Origin: an uncultured Microbacterium sp.
GTDB lineage: Bacteria > Actinomycetota > Actinomycetes > Actinomycetales > Microbacteriaceae
Length of the DNA stretch: 40,205 nt
NCBI GenBank assembly: GCA_913774665.1
Contig: CAJYHN010000006.1
Span: 1 to 40,205, forward strand
Reading direction: 5' to 3'
The position numbers and the translations under genes are program-made. The notes beneath the pieces were generated by a model. That model did not search any database. It was not told where the DNA came from and saw only the letters and a list, made by a program, of their open reading frames with translations. Of the stretch, positions 6,669-14,891 are shown piece by piece. Position 1 is the stretch's first letter, and every line of letters starts with the position of its first letter.

Positions 6669-7766
6669 GTGGCAAACGCATTCGTCTCATGGCTCCTCGG
6701 TAAGCCGTCGGCATCCGTCTCGGCCGGCGCACCGGCGCTCGCCGCGCCCGGCTCCGGGAGCAGCCTCGCGCAAGCCATCGTCGGCGACATCATCGGCCAC
6801 CTCCCCACCGAAGCGATCACCCGCGACAACGCGCCCCGCGTCCCCGAGCTGAAGCGGGCGCTCAAGGCGCACCAGGCTCTCGTCGCCCCGATCCGCTTCG
6901 AGCAGTGGAAGCCGGGCGGCGACGCACCCATCCCGGCGCAGCCGTACTGGGTCGCGTCGTGCGCCTACCCCGGCATGAGCCGGTACATCGCGTACAAGAA
7001 GCTCGTCGAGGAACTGTTCTGGGAGGGCTTCGGAGTCCTCGCCTGCCGCCTCGACGTCAACGGCAACGTGTGGGACTGGGTGCCTGTTCCCCGCCACATG
7101 TGGACCATGGACAACCAGACGCAGGCGATCACCCTGCACGAGGCCATCCCCGCCGAGTACCGGATGCGGATCGTCGTCGTCCCCCTCGGCGCGAACGGCG
7201 TCATGGTCGACGGCGTCGATTCGATCCGCCAGGCCCGCAAGCTGGAGGCCGCGCGCCAGTCCCGCCTTGACACGCCACCCGCCGCGACCGAGCTGCACGT
7301 CACCGACCCGGCCTACAACGGGATGACGAAGCCCGAGATGGAAACGCTCGCGACGAACTACTCCGAGGTCCGCAAGACGACGTCCGTCAGCGTGACCCCG
7401 TCCTTCATCGAGGTCAAGGAGCGCGGCATCTCCGGCCAGCTCGACCTCTTCGAGTCGGCGAAGAACAGCCTCCGCCTGGAGCTGGCCATGCACGGCGGCG
7501 TCCCAGCCTCGTTCGTCGAGGGCGGCAAAGAGGGCGGCGCGAACGGCGAGATGAACTACCAGGGCAAGGGCGGCCCGACTGCCGAGCTGTGGACGTTTGG
7601 ATCCGCCGAGTACGCACGCGCGATCGCCGCCGCGCTCTCCGGTGACGACGTGGTCGGACCCGGCGCCGAGGTCCGCGCCGACCTCTCCCACATCTCCGCC
7701 CCCGCCCCGACGTCCATCGACCCCGAAGCCGGGGACACCGGCAACCCCACCACCGAGGAGAACTGA
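6669..7766 (+). CDS. Phage portal protein
   Basis: 365 residues. The order after the large terminase and before the protease, and segments typical of HK97-type portals (FWEGFGVLACRLDVNGNVWDWVPVPRHMW, then GQLDLFESAKNSLRLELAMHGGVPASFVEG), support the call. The portal dodecamer forms the DNA entry ring at one capsid vertex and docks the terminase and the adaptor. The GTG start at 6669 lies 14 nt after a long palindrome and has only a weak GAGAC upstream. The protein is on the short side for the family, in keeping with the compact genome; the C-terminal 30 residues are Pro/Ala-rich. Confidence 0.85.
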   Translation: MANAFVSWLLGKPSASVSAGAPALAAPGSGSSLAQAIVGDIIGHLPTEAITRDNAPRVPELKRALKAHQALVAPIRFEQWKPGGDAPIPAQPYWVASCAYPGMSRYIAYKKLVEELFWEGFGVLACRLDVNGNVWDWVPVPRHMWTMDNQTQAITLHEAIPAEYRMRIVVVPLGANGVMVDGVDSIRQARKLEAARQSRLDTPPAATELHVTDPAYNGMTKPEMETLATNYSEVRKTTSVSVTPSFIEVKERGISGQLDLFESAKNSLRLELAMHGGVPASFVEGGKEGGANGEMNYQGKGGPTAELWTFGSAEYARAIAAALSGDDVVGPGAEVRADLSHISAPAPTSIDPEAGDTGNPTTEEN

Positions 7767-7768
7767 TC

Positions 7769-8038
7769 ATGGCCGCACGCGCCGCCCAGAACGACACCAC
7801 CGACTCGACGCCCGAGCCGGAAGTCAAGACGCCGATTCCGGCGGAGCTCGCCGCGAGCTACGTCACCAATACGCCCGACCCGACCGCCGACCAGCTCGCC
7901 GTCGTGCGCCAGGTGACCGGCGTCATCGCGACGGCAAGCGAGCAGTTTGCGCTGCTCCCCGCTGGCGCGCACCGCGACCGTGCCATCCTCGCGCTCGAGG
8001 AAGCCGCGATGTGGGGCTACAAGGCGGCGCTCGCGTGA
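7769..8038 (+). CDS. Acb2/Tad1-type hairpin protein, candidate anti-CBASS/anti-Thoeris
   Basis: 89 residues: an acidic, Pro-rich N-terminus followed by a helical hairpin, VVRQVTGVIATASEQFALLP then HRDRAILALEEAAMW. The pattern of a long helix, a Pro-Ala-Gly turn and a second helix with ALxxLEEAxMW-xxxAxA is that of the Acb2/Tad1 hairpin domain, whose members bind and sequester cyclic nucleotide or cyclic ADP-ribose signals made by CBASS and Thoeris defences. The gene lies between portal and protease genes, with GAGGAGA 8 nt before its ATG, and overlaps the next gene by GTGA. Identification is by remembered pattern; the ligand residues cannot be checked here. Confidence 0.6.
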   Translation: MAARAAQNDTTDSTPEPEVKTPIPAELAASYVTNTPDPTADQLAVVRQVTGVIATASEQFALLPAGAHRDRAILALEEAAMWGYKAALA

Positions 8039-9768
8039 CCGAGGCTGGCCTGTTCTCTCGCGTCGAGGGCACCCGCGAGATCGAGGGCCTGCTGCTGCCG
8101 TTCGGTGAGCTGTCCCGTCCGAACCTCTCCGGCACCGAGCCGGTGATGTTCAGCGCCTCGGCCGTCGCCCTGCCGCGCGACCCGTCGATCGTCACCCTGA
8201 ACGACGAGCACGACCGCTTCAATCCGCTCGGTCGGGGTGTGGCGTTCACGATCAAGCCGGACGTCGGCGTGATCGGCCGCTTCGCCGTCGCCAACACCGA
8301 CGAGGGAGACGCCTTCCTCTCCTCCTACGGCGAGGGCACCGGGAAGCGCAAGCTCTCCGCCGAGCTGGGCTCCCTCGTCCGCAACGGTGCGAACGCCGTC
8401 CGATCTCGTCTCACCGGGGCCGCGGTCTGCACCGAAGGCGCGTTCGAGTCCGCCGCCCTGTTCTCCCTCGCCTCCGGCGCGAACGTCGAGTTCACCACCG
8501 ACGTCCCCGCCAGCGACGAGTACTCCGCACCCGACCGCGACAACAGCTCGCGCACGGTGTCCGAGTTCACCGACTCCGAGGGCGTCCGCTGGCGCCGTAT
8601 CGAGGAGTACTCCAGCAAGGCCACCGTCGAGAAGATCACCGACGCCGAAACCCCGGCCGAGGACAACCCCACACACTCCGAGGAGGAGACCATGACCGCA
8701 GCCGCCGCTGCTCCCGCCGCGCCCGCCCTGTTCAGCGGCGCGCCGGCACCCACCCCCGAGCCCTCCGACGTCGACATGAACGCATTCTTCGCGGCCTTCC
8801 ACGCCATGAAGAACGGCCGCTCGACCGAGACGGAGAACGCCCTCATGGCGCTCGCCGACATCAAGACCACCGATGCCGCCGCCTCCGGCCTCGGCGCGGG
8901 CCTCGCCCCGAAGGCGTGGGTTGGTCGCCTCTGGCAGGGCAAGCGCTACGTCCGCAAGTTCATCGACCTCGCGACCCACGTCTACGGCCCGATCGACATC
9001 AACGGCCGCGAGGGCTACCGCCTGTTCGGAGCGGAGGGTCTCGTCAAGAAGCGGACCACCGGTGAGAAGACCGAGCTGCCGACGGGCTCGGCGACGAGCG
9101 ACAAGCGAAGCTCGACCCGCGACAGCTACGGCTACGCCGCGGACATCGCGCAGGAGTGGCAGTACCTCTCCGGCGGCGCCGAGGTCATGCAGCAGTTCTG
9201 GCAGGGCGTCGCGGACGGTTACGCCAAGGTCACCGACATCGACGCGCGTGACACCCTCATCCGTGTCGCGATGAACCGCGACGGTGCGGCGCTCTCCGCC
9301 CGTGTCGCGCCCGAAGGCCTGCCCGCCGGCACCCCCGCCAACTCGGCCTACTACCCCGGCGTCGTGCAGCTCATCCAGGCCATCGAGGCGATCAGCGACG
9401 CCGACGACGACCCGGCCTGGGCGATCGTCAACCCGATCCTCTGGAAGCAGCTGATCTACACGCCCAAGGAGCTGCTCCCCGAGTTCGTCTCGCTGTCGGT
9501 CACCGCCGGCACCGGGGAGGCGAACGTCGATGGGAAGGTCGTCGTCAAGAAGGCCCCGCAGTCCGCGTTCCCCGGCACGAGCGCCACGGCCCCGCAGGTC
9601 GCCGCAGGCGCGAAGGGTGCGGTCGAGTTCAAGGAGCTGGGCGAGACCCCGATCCAGATCGACGCCGTCGAGGTCGCGAAGTTCGGTCTCGACCGTTCGA
9701 TCGTCGGCTTCGTCGAGACGTTCATCGTCCGCCCCGAGTCGACCGTCTTCATCGGCACCGTGGCCTGA
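8035..9768 (+). CDS. Prohead protease - major capsid protein fusion
   Basis: 577 residues in one frame. Residues 1 to about 215 form an S78 (HK97-type) prohead serine protease: IEGLLLPFGE, catalytic His in LNDEHDRFNPLGRG and Ser in KLSAELGSLV. After a Pro/Glu/Ala-rich linker, residues from about 260 form an HK97-fold major capsid protein, with a charged helical delta-like region (MNAFFAAFHAMKNGRSTETENALMAL), then GYGYAAD-like and VGFVETFIVRPESTVFIGTVA at the end. An in-frame ATG at 8692 behind a very strong GAGGAGGAGA site would yield a separate 358-residue capsid precursor. The frame is open upstream to 7597, but the GTG at 8035 couples to the preceding stop. Confidence 0.88.
   Translation: MTEAGLFSRVEGTREIEGLLLPFGELSRPNLSGTEPVMFSASAVALPRDPSIVTLNDEHDRFNPLGRGVAFTIKPDVGVIGRFAVANTDEGDAFLSSYGEGTGKRKLSAELGSLVRNGANAVRSRLTGAAVCTEGAFESAALFSLASGANVEFTTDVPASDEYSAPDRDNSSRTVSEFTDSEGVRWRRIEEYSSKATVEKITDAETPAEDNPTHSEEETMTAAAAAPAAPALFSGAPAPTPEPSDVDMNAFFAAFHAMKNGRSTETENALMALADIKTTDAAASGLGAGLAPKAWVGRLWQGKRYVRKFIDLATHVYGPIDINGREGYRLFGAEGLVKKRTTGEKTELPTGSATSDKRSSTRDSYGYAADIAQEWQYLSGGAEVMQQFWQGVADGYAKVTDIDARDTLIRVAMNRDGAALSARVAPEGLPAGTPANSAYYPGVVQLIQAIEAISDADDDPAWAIVNPILWKQLIYTPKELLPEFVSLSVTAGTGEANVDGKVVVKKAPQSAFPGTSATAPQVAAGAKGAVEFKELGETPIQIDAVEVAKFGLDRSIVGFVETFIVRPESTVFIGTVA
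8681..8694 (+). promoter_or_regulatory. Internal ribosome-binding site and start inside the protease-capsid fusion
   Basis: AGGAGGAGA at 8681-8689 is followed 2 nt later by ATG (8692-8694) in the same frame as the fusion. The purine-rich stretch encodes Glu-Glu-Glu, so chance is possible, but it sits exactly at the protease/capsid domain border, where separate capsid translation would give many capsid copies per protease. Confidence 0.55.
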
Positions 9769-9788
9769 TCCGATCCAGGAGCATCCCC

Positions 9789-10757
9789 ATGAGTGTGAGC
9801 TGGTACACCGCCGACGACGCGGCCGCGCAGTCGCGTGTGGTCGGGGCGTGGAAGGACGCACCCCTCGCCAACCTCGAGGTGCTGGGGATGCTCCTGGACA
9901 TCGCTCGAGAGCAGGTGCTGGAGTACGCGCCCGCTCTCGACACTGAGGTCGGGGACGTCGTGCCCGGGGCGCTGACGGTCGCGCGCCGGAACCTCGCCAA
10001 GAATCCCAGCGCGACGAGCCTCACCGGCTTCTCTCGCGCGGGTGGGGGTACGGCGACCATCGTGCAGGCGATCGACGACACCGTCGCCCACAGCGGGACA
10101 GGAAGCTACCGGCAGACGGTCACCGCCGCGGGGCAGAGCGGCACCCTCCTGGCTGCTGACATCGTCCCGGGCCCGGTGCGATGGTCGATGTGGGTGCGCT
10201 CCTCGCGCGCTGTGGGCGGGACCATGTACGCCGAGGGAAACCGCAACGGGTCGTACGCGGGCGCGAGCGGCGGATCCGTGTCCGTCCCGGCCGGGGTGTG
10301 GACGAAGCTCGAGGGCTACAGCGACGCGGCGGCCGTGACCTCTCCGGGGACGCTCACCGGCTGGCGATTCGGCGTCTACGGCCTGCAGCTCCAGGTGGGC
10401 GACGTCATCCACTTCGACGAGTTCCTCATCGAGCAGGGCGTCGCCGCGCTCGGCGACTACTTCGACGGCAACACCCCGCCCTTGGTCGTTGGCGGGCGCA
10501 CCTACTCCCAGGCGTGGGATGGCCCGGAGAACGGATCTTCCAGCGTCCGCACCTACCGCCCCGACGTCTTCGTACCCGCGGTTCCGACTCGCTTCGTCTG
10601 GGCGCAGCTCCAGCACGCGAAGCACCTGTGGAACGCCGGTCGAGTGGCGGCCAACGGCGAGACGGGCGGGGGCGAGTTCACGTTCGTCCCTCGTCCGCTG
10701 GACAAAGACATCCAGTACATCATCCGACCTCGGAAGGGCGTCCCGCATGTTTTCTGA
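9789..10757 (+). CDS. Head-tail adaptor with inserted carbohydrate-binding-like domain
   Basis: 322 residues. Residues 5-60 (AAAQSRVVGAWKDAPLANLEVLGMLLDIAR) and 258-322 (RFVWAQLQHAKHLWNAGRV to DIQYIIRPRKGVPHVF) together resemble the usual small head-tail connector of about 110 residues found behind actinophage capsid genes. Between them, residues 66-256 form a beta-rich domain starting RRNLAKNP and ending GDYFDG, the frame of carbohydrate-binding-module-like jelly rolls seen in actinophage tail proteins. So a decoration domain seems inserted into the adaptor, probably displayed at the neck. AGGAG lies before the ATG. A related insertion occurs in the minor tail protein downstream. Confidence 0.72.
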   Translation: MSVSWYTADDAAAQSRVVGAWKDAPLANLEVLGMLLDIAREQVLEYAPALDTEVGDVVPGALTVARRNLAKNPSATSLTGFSRAGGGTATIVQAIDDTVAHSGTGSYRQTVTAAGQSGTLLAADIVPGPVRWSMWVRSSRAVGGTMYAEGNRNGSYAGASGGSVSVPAGVWTKLEGYSDAAAVTSPGTLTGWRFGVYGLQLQVGDVIHFDEFLIEQGVAALGDYFDGNTPPLVVGGRTYSQAWDGPENGSSSVRTYRPDVFVPAVPTRFVWAQLQHAKHLWNAGRVAANGETGGGEFTFVPRPLDKDIQYIIRPRKGVPHVF

Positions 10758-11154
10758 CCTCGCCGCGCTCCGCACCGCGCTCAAGGCCCGGCTCAAGCCG
10801 CAGCTCCCCGCGGACTGGCAGATCGTCGAGCACATCTCCTCACCGCGTGATGCGCTCGTGCCCGTCGTGTACTTCGAGTTCACCGGTTTCGACAGCACCG
10901 CAGGCGGCCAGCAGCTCCCTCGTCAGCAGGTCGCCGCGACCGTCGACGTCGTCGTGACCACCACCCGCACCGACGACGAGGGGATCGCCGAGACGGAAGC
11001 CGACAACCTCGCCCTCCGGCTCGTGCAGGCCGTCGTCCAGTCCGACGACCTGTTCTTCTCCACCGCCCGCAAGACGCGCCTCGATTCGGGCCCGTACGGG
11101 TGGCGCGTGACCCTCACCGCACTCACCAACATCGCACCCTCGGAAGGGGCATAA
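10747..11154 (+). CDS. Tail terminator / head-tail completion protein
   Basis: 135 residues from ATG at 10747, overlapping the adaptor gene by 11 bp. An N-terminal helix (DLAALRTALKARLKPQLPADWQIVEH) is followed by a sheet with PVVYFEFTGFD, QQVAATVDVVVTT and the ending YGWRVTLTALTNI, the outline of the small gpU/DUF3168-like proteins that cap the tail tube and join it to the head. Position between adaptor and tail tube agrees. Assignment is by position and secondary-structure pattern rather than by a diagnostic motif. Confidence 0.65.
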   Translation: MFSDLAALRTALKARLKPQLPADWQIVEHISSPRDALVPVVYFEFTGFDSTAGGQQLPRQQVAATVDVVVTTTRTDDEGIAETEADNLALRLVQAVVQSDDLFFSTARKTRLDSGPYGWRVTLTALTNIAPSEGA

Positions 11155-11157
11155 CTC

Positions 11158-11646
11158 ATGGCCAAGATCGCAAACGCCGCCTACTACGGCGGTGCCGGCA
11201 AGCTCGAGGGCGGCACCTCGACCACCCGCGACGAGTACACCGCCGCCGTCACCTCGTGCGCGCTTGTCCCCTCGGTCCCGAAGGGTCAGGTCACCGACAT
11301 CGGCGGCGGCGTGCAGTCGTTCGTCGGCGCTCCGACGTGGATGGCGGAGATCGAGTACAACCAGGACTGGAAGACTCCCGGGTCGTTCGCTCAGCAGCTC
11401 ATCGCCTGGCACGGCCAGGTGAAGTCGTTCAAGTACACCCCCGCCAACGGCGGCCAGGTCGCCACGTTCGACGCCCTGGTCGAGATCGGCCGCATGGGTG
11501 GCTCCGGATCGGCGCTGCACAACGCGACCATCTCGCTCCAGGTCAACGGCCAGCCGTCCTTCGGAACGAGCGGCGACCTCGACCGATCCTGGAACGAGAA
11601 CGGCGAGTGGGTGCTGATGGTGCCCTTCCAGGAAGTCCTCTCGTGA
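11158..11646 (+). CDS. Major tail (tube) protein
   Basis: 162 residues, beta-rich, starting MAKIANAAYYGGAGKLEG with TMAEIEYNQDW-like strands (APTWMAEIEYNQDWKTPGSFAQQLIAWHGQ) and ending in SWNENGEWVLMVPFQEVL. Length, position after the terminator and the strand-turn pattern with a central helix match siphophage tail-tube proteins. GGAAGGGG lies upstream of the ATG. Unlike ordinary siphophages, the next gene is a minor tail protein: no tape-measure gene or frameshifted chaperone pair follows. Confidence 0.78.
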   Translation: MAKIANAAYYGGAGKLEGGTSTTRDEYTAAVTSCALVPSVPKGQVTDIGGGVQSFVGAPTWMAEIEYNQDWKTPGSFAQQLIAWHGQVKSFKYTPANGGQVATFDALVEIGRMGGSGSALHNATISLQVNGQPSFGTSGDLDRSWNENGEWVLMVPFQEVLS

Positions 11647-13292
11647 AGTCGACCCACGTCTACAAGGCGTTCCTCATCGGCACGCCCGATCGGCAGCTCG
11701 GACTGCGCACGGGCGCGATCACTCTGGACGACACGTCAGCGCCGCACGTCAGCGCCCGCATCGACCTGTCCATCCCTGACGCGACCCTGCTCGGTCTGCT
11801 CGACCCGCGTGACCGGAAGCGGATCCGCATCGAAGCGACCGCGACGTTCGCCTTCGGCACGCAGACGCGGACGTTCAACCTCGGCATCCGCGATCGCCGG
11901 GTCTCCCACCGCGCGGCCGTCGCAAGCCTGACCCTCGCATCCGACGAGGCACTGCTCGAGGACTGGGCCCCGCTCTCCGACAACGTCGCCCCATACAGCT
12001 ACCAGGCGTCCGTGCGCGCCCTCGTGAACTACGTACTCGGCCGAGTGCTCCCCGGCACGACGCTCGCCGCCGGCGGACCCGACGTGCCCTTCCGCGCCGT
12101 CATCGGGTCGACCAACCTCGTCCGCAACCCGCGCGCCCGCGACAACCTCACGGACTGGTCATCGGGCAACTCGGTCAGCCGCATCACCAGCGGCGGCCCC
12201 GCCGGGCGGCCGACCTACGTCAACGTCATGGCGAGCGCCGCGAGCAGCCTCCTCGTCATCTACAGCGCGGACGGGGTGGCCCTGCAGGCGGGCAAGCGGT
12301 ATCGGCTCAGCGTCGACCAGAACGCCGACGCCGGGACCATGCTCGGCTTCGACGGGCTGGTCGCCGACGCGAACGGGAACGTCATCCTCGATCTCCCCGA
12401 GACGCCACGCGCCGCGTCGGGCGGGTGGGACCGCAACAGCATGACCTTCACCGCACCGGCGAACGCGACGAAGATGTTCCTCCGGTCCTTCACGACGCAG
12501 TCCGTCGCCGCGGGGCGCTCGCTCAACACGACCGGCTGGCGCGTCTCCGAGGTCACCGACGACTTCACCGACACCGACTACTTCGACGCGCACTACGCCA
12601 CCACCGCCGAATACAGCTACGGCTACAACGGCGCGGTCAGCGTCCGCACCCCGCTCATCGACCGAGCCTCCGACGTCCTCACCTGGCGCGCCGGCGTATC
12701 CGCGCTCGAGTTCCTCCGCTCGATCGTGCAGTCCCTCGGAATGCGCCTGGTGTGCGACGAGGCCCGCGTCTTCACCCTCCGCGATGGCAGCTACGTCGCC
12801 GCCGGCTCCCTCACCATCCGCCACGCGGTGAACCTGTACGACGGCACCGACGCCGTCTCGCGCGAGGACACCGAGTACTTCGACGCCGCGGTCGTCCGCT
12901 ACCGGTGGCGCGACACCGCGGGCAACCAGCAGGAGCGCGTCGACTCGTTCGCGCTCACCGGCTCGCCCTCGCAGGTCCGCGTCATCGAGCGGAACGCGCC
13001 CTACCCAGGCCCGGGGTTCGCCGAATACGCGGTGCGCCGCGCTCAGACCCGAGGCCGACAGATCACCGCCACGACCGCCGCCGACTGGAACGCCCGCGCC
13101 GAGCAGCCTTCCGAGTTCACCCTGCTCGGCGCCCCGGTGCAGCTCGGCATGGCCAGCCGCGTCGAGTTCGACCTCGACACGGACCAGATGACCGTGACCT
13201 CGCGGACCACCGACACGGTGGTCGGCGCGATCGACCTGCTGCCCGACGTGGTCATCAACGCCCTGCCCGACGTCACGATCAACAACCTCTGA
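11643..13292 (+). CDS. Minor tail protein with inserted carbohydrate-binding-like domain
   Basis: 549 residues from a GTG overlapping the tube stop. Residues 1-150 (KAFLIGTPDRQLGLRTGAIT, VSARIDLSIPD, FNLGIRDRRV) and 338-549 (DVLTWRAGVSALEFLRSIVQSLGMRLVCDE and following strands) look like a baseplate/hub-type minor tail protein. Residues about 157-337 form a second copy of the decoration-domain type found in the adaptor: it begins NLVRNPRA and ends DYFD...YSYGYNG. The C-terminus closes with repeated short strands (DVVINALPDVTINNL). It probably forms the tail tip that touches the host surface. A gene this long would not be expected directly after the tube protein in a standard siphophage. Confidence 0.75.
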   Translation: MKSTHVYKAFLIGTPDRQLGLRTGAITLDDTSAPHVSARIDLSIPDATLLGLLDPRDRKRIRIEATATFAFGTQTRTFNLGIRDRRVSHRAAVASLTLASDEALLEDWAPLSDNVAPYSYQASVRALVNYVLGRVLPGTTLAAGGPDVPFRAVIGSTNLVRNPRARDNLTDWSSGNSVSRITSGGPAGRPTYVNVMASAASSLLVIYSADGVALQAGKRYRLSVDQNADAGTMLGFDGLVADANGNVILDLPETPRAASGGWDRNSMTFTAPANATKMFLRSFTTQSVAAGRSLNTTGWRVSEVTDDFTDTDYFDAHYATTAEYSYGYNGAVSVRTPLIDRASDVLTWRAGVSALEFLRSIVQSLGMRLVCDEARVFTLRDGSYVAAGSLTIRHAVNLYDGTDAVSREDTEYFDAAVVRYRWRDTAGNQQERVDSFALTGSPSQVRVIERNAPYPGPGFAEYAVRRAQTRGRQITATTAADWNARAEQPSEFTLLGAPVQLGMASRVEFDLDTDQMTVTSRTTDTVVGAIDLLPDVVINALPDVTINNL

Positions 13293-13305
13293 GAAGGGAA
13301 CCACC

Positions 13306-14091
13306 ATGGCCATCGGAGACGACGCAGTAGCAGCCGGTCTGCCCCTCGTGAACGGCGCGACCGTCAAGGCCCGCGACATCGACGACGAGATCAACCGCAC
13401 CCGCGATCACGTCGCGCAGGAGCGCACGGCGCGCATGGTCGCGGACGACAAGAAGGTCGACAAGTTCGCCGACGGCGCTGGCGTGGCCCGCCTCGAGCCC
13501 GGCTCGTTCCACACGGTCGGCTTCTACACGTACTCCAGCTCGGCGCTGATCTTCCGGCCCGTTGCCACCACCGCCGAATACGACCGCATGGTGATCACGC
13601 AGTCCGAGCTCGACGCCGCCCTAGCCGGCATCCCGCGCCCCGACCTCTCGGGATACGCCACCAAGGGCGAGGTCGGAGACGCCAACGGGAAGGCCACGTC
13701 GGCGCTCCAGGGCAACCTCTACAGCGACTCCTACAACCGGCAGCTCGGCGGCACCCGCCGCGCCGCATGGCTCCAAGACAACGGGCAGCTCGGCTACGCC
13801 TCGTCGTCGGAGCGGTACAAGAAGAACATCCGCCCCGAGGAAGTGACTGACGAGCAGATTCTCATGCTCACCCTCGTCTCGTATCAGTGGAAGGTGGCCG
13901 TCACCCGCAGCGATCACCGAGAGATGGGACTCATTGCCGAGCGCCTCGTCGAGGCCGGTCTCGGGTGGGCGGCGTTCTTCAACGAGGACGGGACCGTGGA
14001 GGGCATCAACTACGAGATGATCGGCGTCGCGCTACTGCCTGCCGTGCAGCGTCTCATCGTCCGCGTGGCCCGCCTGGAAGACGCCGACTGA
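13306..14091 (+). CDS. Tail fibre with C-terminal S74 intramolecular chaperone
   Basis: 261 residues. The N-terminal 70 residues contain a short helical stretch (DIDDEINRTRDHVAQERTARMVADDKKVDKF) likely to trimerise. The C-terminal part from about 163 is a Peptidase_S74 chaperone of endosialidase: SSERYKKNI with Ser167 and Lys172 as catalytic dyad, then LTLVSYQWK, REMGLIAERLVEAG and ALLPAVQRLI. Such domains help the fibre trimer fold and then cut themselves off. It is probably the receptor-binding fibre. GAAGGGAACCACC precedes the ATG. Confidence 0.85.
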   Translation: MAIGDDAVAAGLPLVNGATVKARDIDDEINRTRDHVAQERTARMVADDKKVDKFADGAGVARLEPGSFHTVGFYTYSSSALIFRPVATTAEYDRMVITQSELDAALAGIPRPDLSGYATKGEVGDANGKATSALQGNLYSDSYNRQLGGTRRAAWLQDNGQLGYASSSERYKKNIRPEEVTDEQILMLTLVSYQWKVAVTRSDHREMGLIAERLVEAGLGWAAFFNEDGTVEGINYEMIGVALLPAVQRLIVRVARLEDAD

Positions 14092-14843
14092 TGGGCGGCA
14101 CTCCCGTTATCGAATGGCTCCGCCCCGGCGTCGGCTACGAGCCCGCCGCGGCCGCGTCCATGCGCCGCCTCGAGAAGAGGCTCGGGCGCGAGCACGACTG
14201 CAACTCGTCCTATCGCGATTACAGCGAGCAGAAGCGAATGTTCGACGCCTGGACACGGTACGTGAACAGCGGCTACGACCTCCGCTACAAGCCGAACCAC
14301 TCTCGAGCCCTCAACCCCGATGACTCCATGCATTGCCGGGGCCTCGCCGACGACTCCGACGACTGGACCACACCCGGATACATCGACCTCGCCGCGGAGT
14401 ACGGGTGGGTGCGGACCGCCGCATGGGACCCCACCGAACGCCACCACTTCGAATATCAGTGGCGGAAAGACCAGCACCGAGACGACCCCGACCCCAGAAA
14501 GGACTTCCTCATGTCCCTCTCCGACGACGAACAGCGCGCCCTCTTCGACCGCACCAGCCAGATCCACAGCTGGCTCGACGCCGTGCAACAGGCCCTCCTC
14601 AATGGGCGCGCCGAGACCGGATGGGGAGAACGCGCGATCGACACCATCCACCGCGTCTCCCTCGACCACTACAACCGCATCTTCGTCCGCAACGAAGACG
14701 GCACCCCGGCCTGGGACTTCTACCAGGAGGCCTTGCCCGCTCTCCGTCGCATCGAGAACGTCACCGACGAAGAAGTCGAGCGCCTCGCGAAAGCGTTCGC
14801 CGATGAGTCCGACCGGCGCCGAGCCGCCGCCAAGACCCCGTAA
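14091..14843 (+). CDS. M15-family peptidase endolysin
   Basis: 250 residues from an ATG sharing one base with the fibre stop. Residues 1-122 form a VanY/M15-like zinc peptidase: SSYRDYSEQ, the zinc motif SMHCRGLADD (His81, Asp88) and the second metal-ligand segment ERHHFEY (about 116-122). It would cut peptide cross-bridges or stems in peptidoglycan during lysis. The remaining 125 residues are helical and charged, probably a cell-wall-binding or oligomerising part, with no recognised repeat. No signal peptide is seen, so release depends on the holin encoded just downstream. Confidence 0.85.
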   Translation: MGGTPVIEWLRPGVGYEPAAAASMRRLEKRLGREHDCNSSYRDYSEQKRMFDAWTRYVNSGYDLRYKPNHSRALNPDDSMHCRGLADDSDDWTTPGYIDLAAEYGWVRTAAWDPTERHHFEYQWRKDQHRDDPDPRKDFLMSLSDDEQRALFDRTSQIHSWLDAVQQALLNGRAETGWGERAIDTIHRVSLDHYNRIFVRNEDGTPAWDFYQEALPALRRIENVTDEEVERLAKAFADESDRRRAAAKTP

Positions 14844-14891
14844 CCCACCATGCTCACCCGCCGCGCACTCCGCGCACGAAAGGACACCACC

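Noticed and set aside
8017-9861. A 614-codon frame opposite the protease-capsid gene
   Set aside because: Asp/Gly/Val-rich shadow with no motifs; the plus strand carries S78 and capsid signatures.
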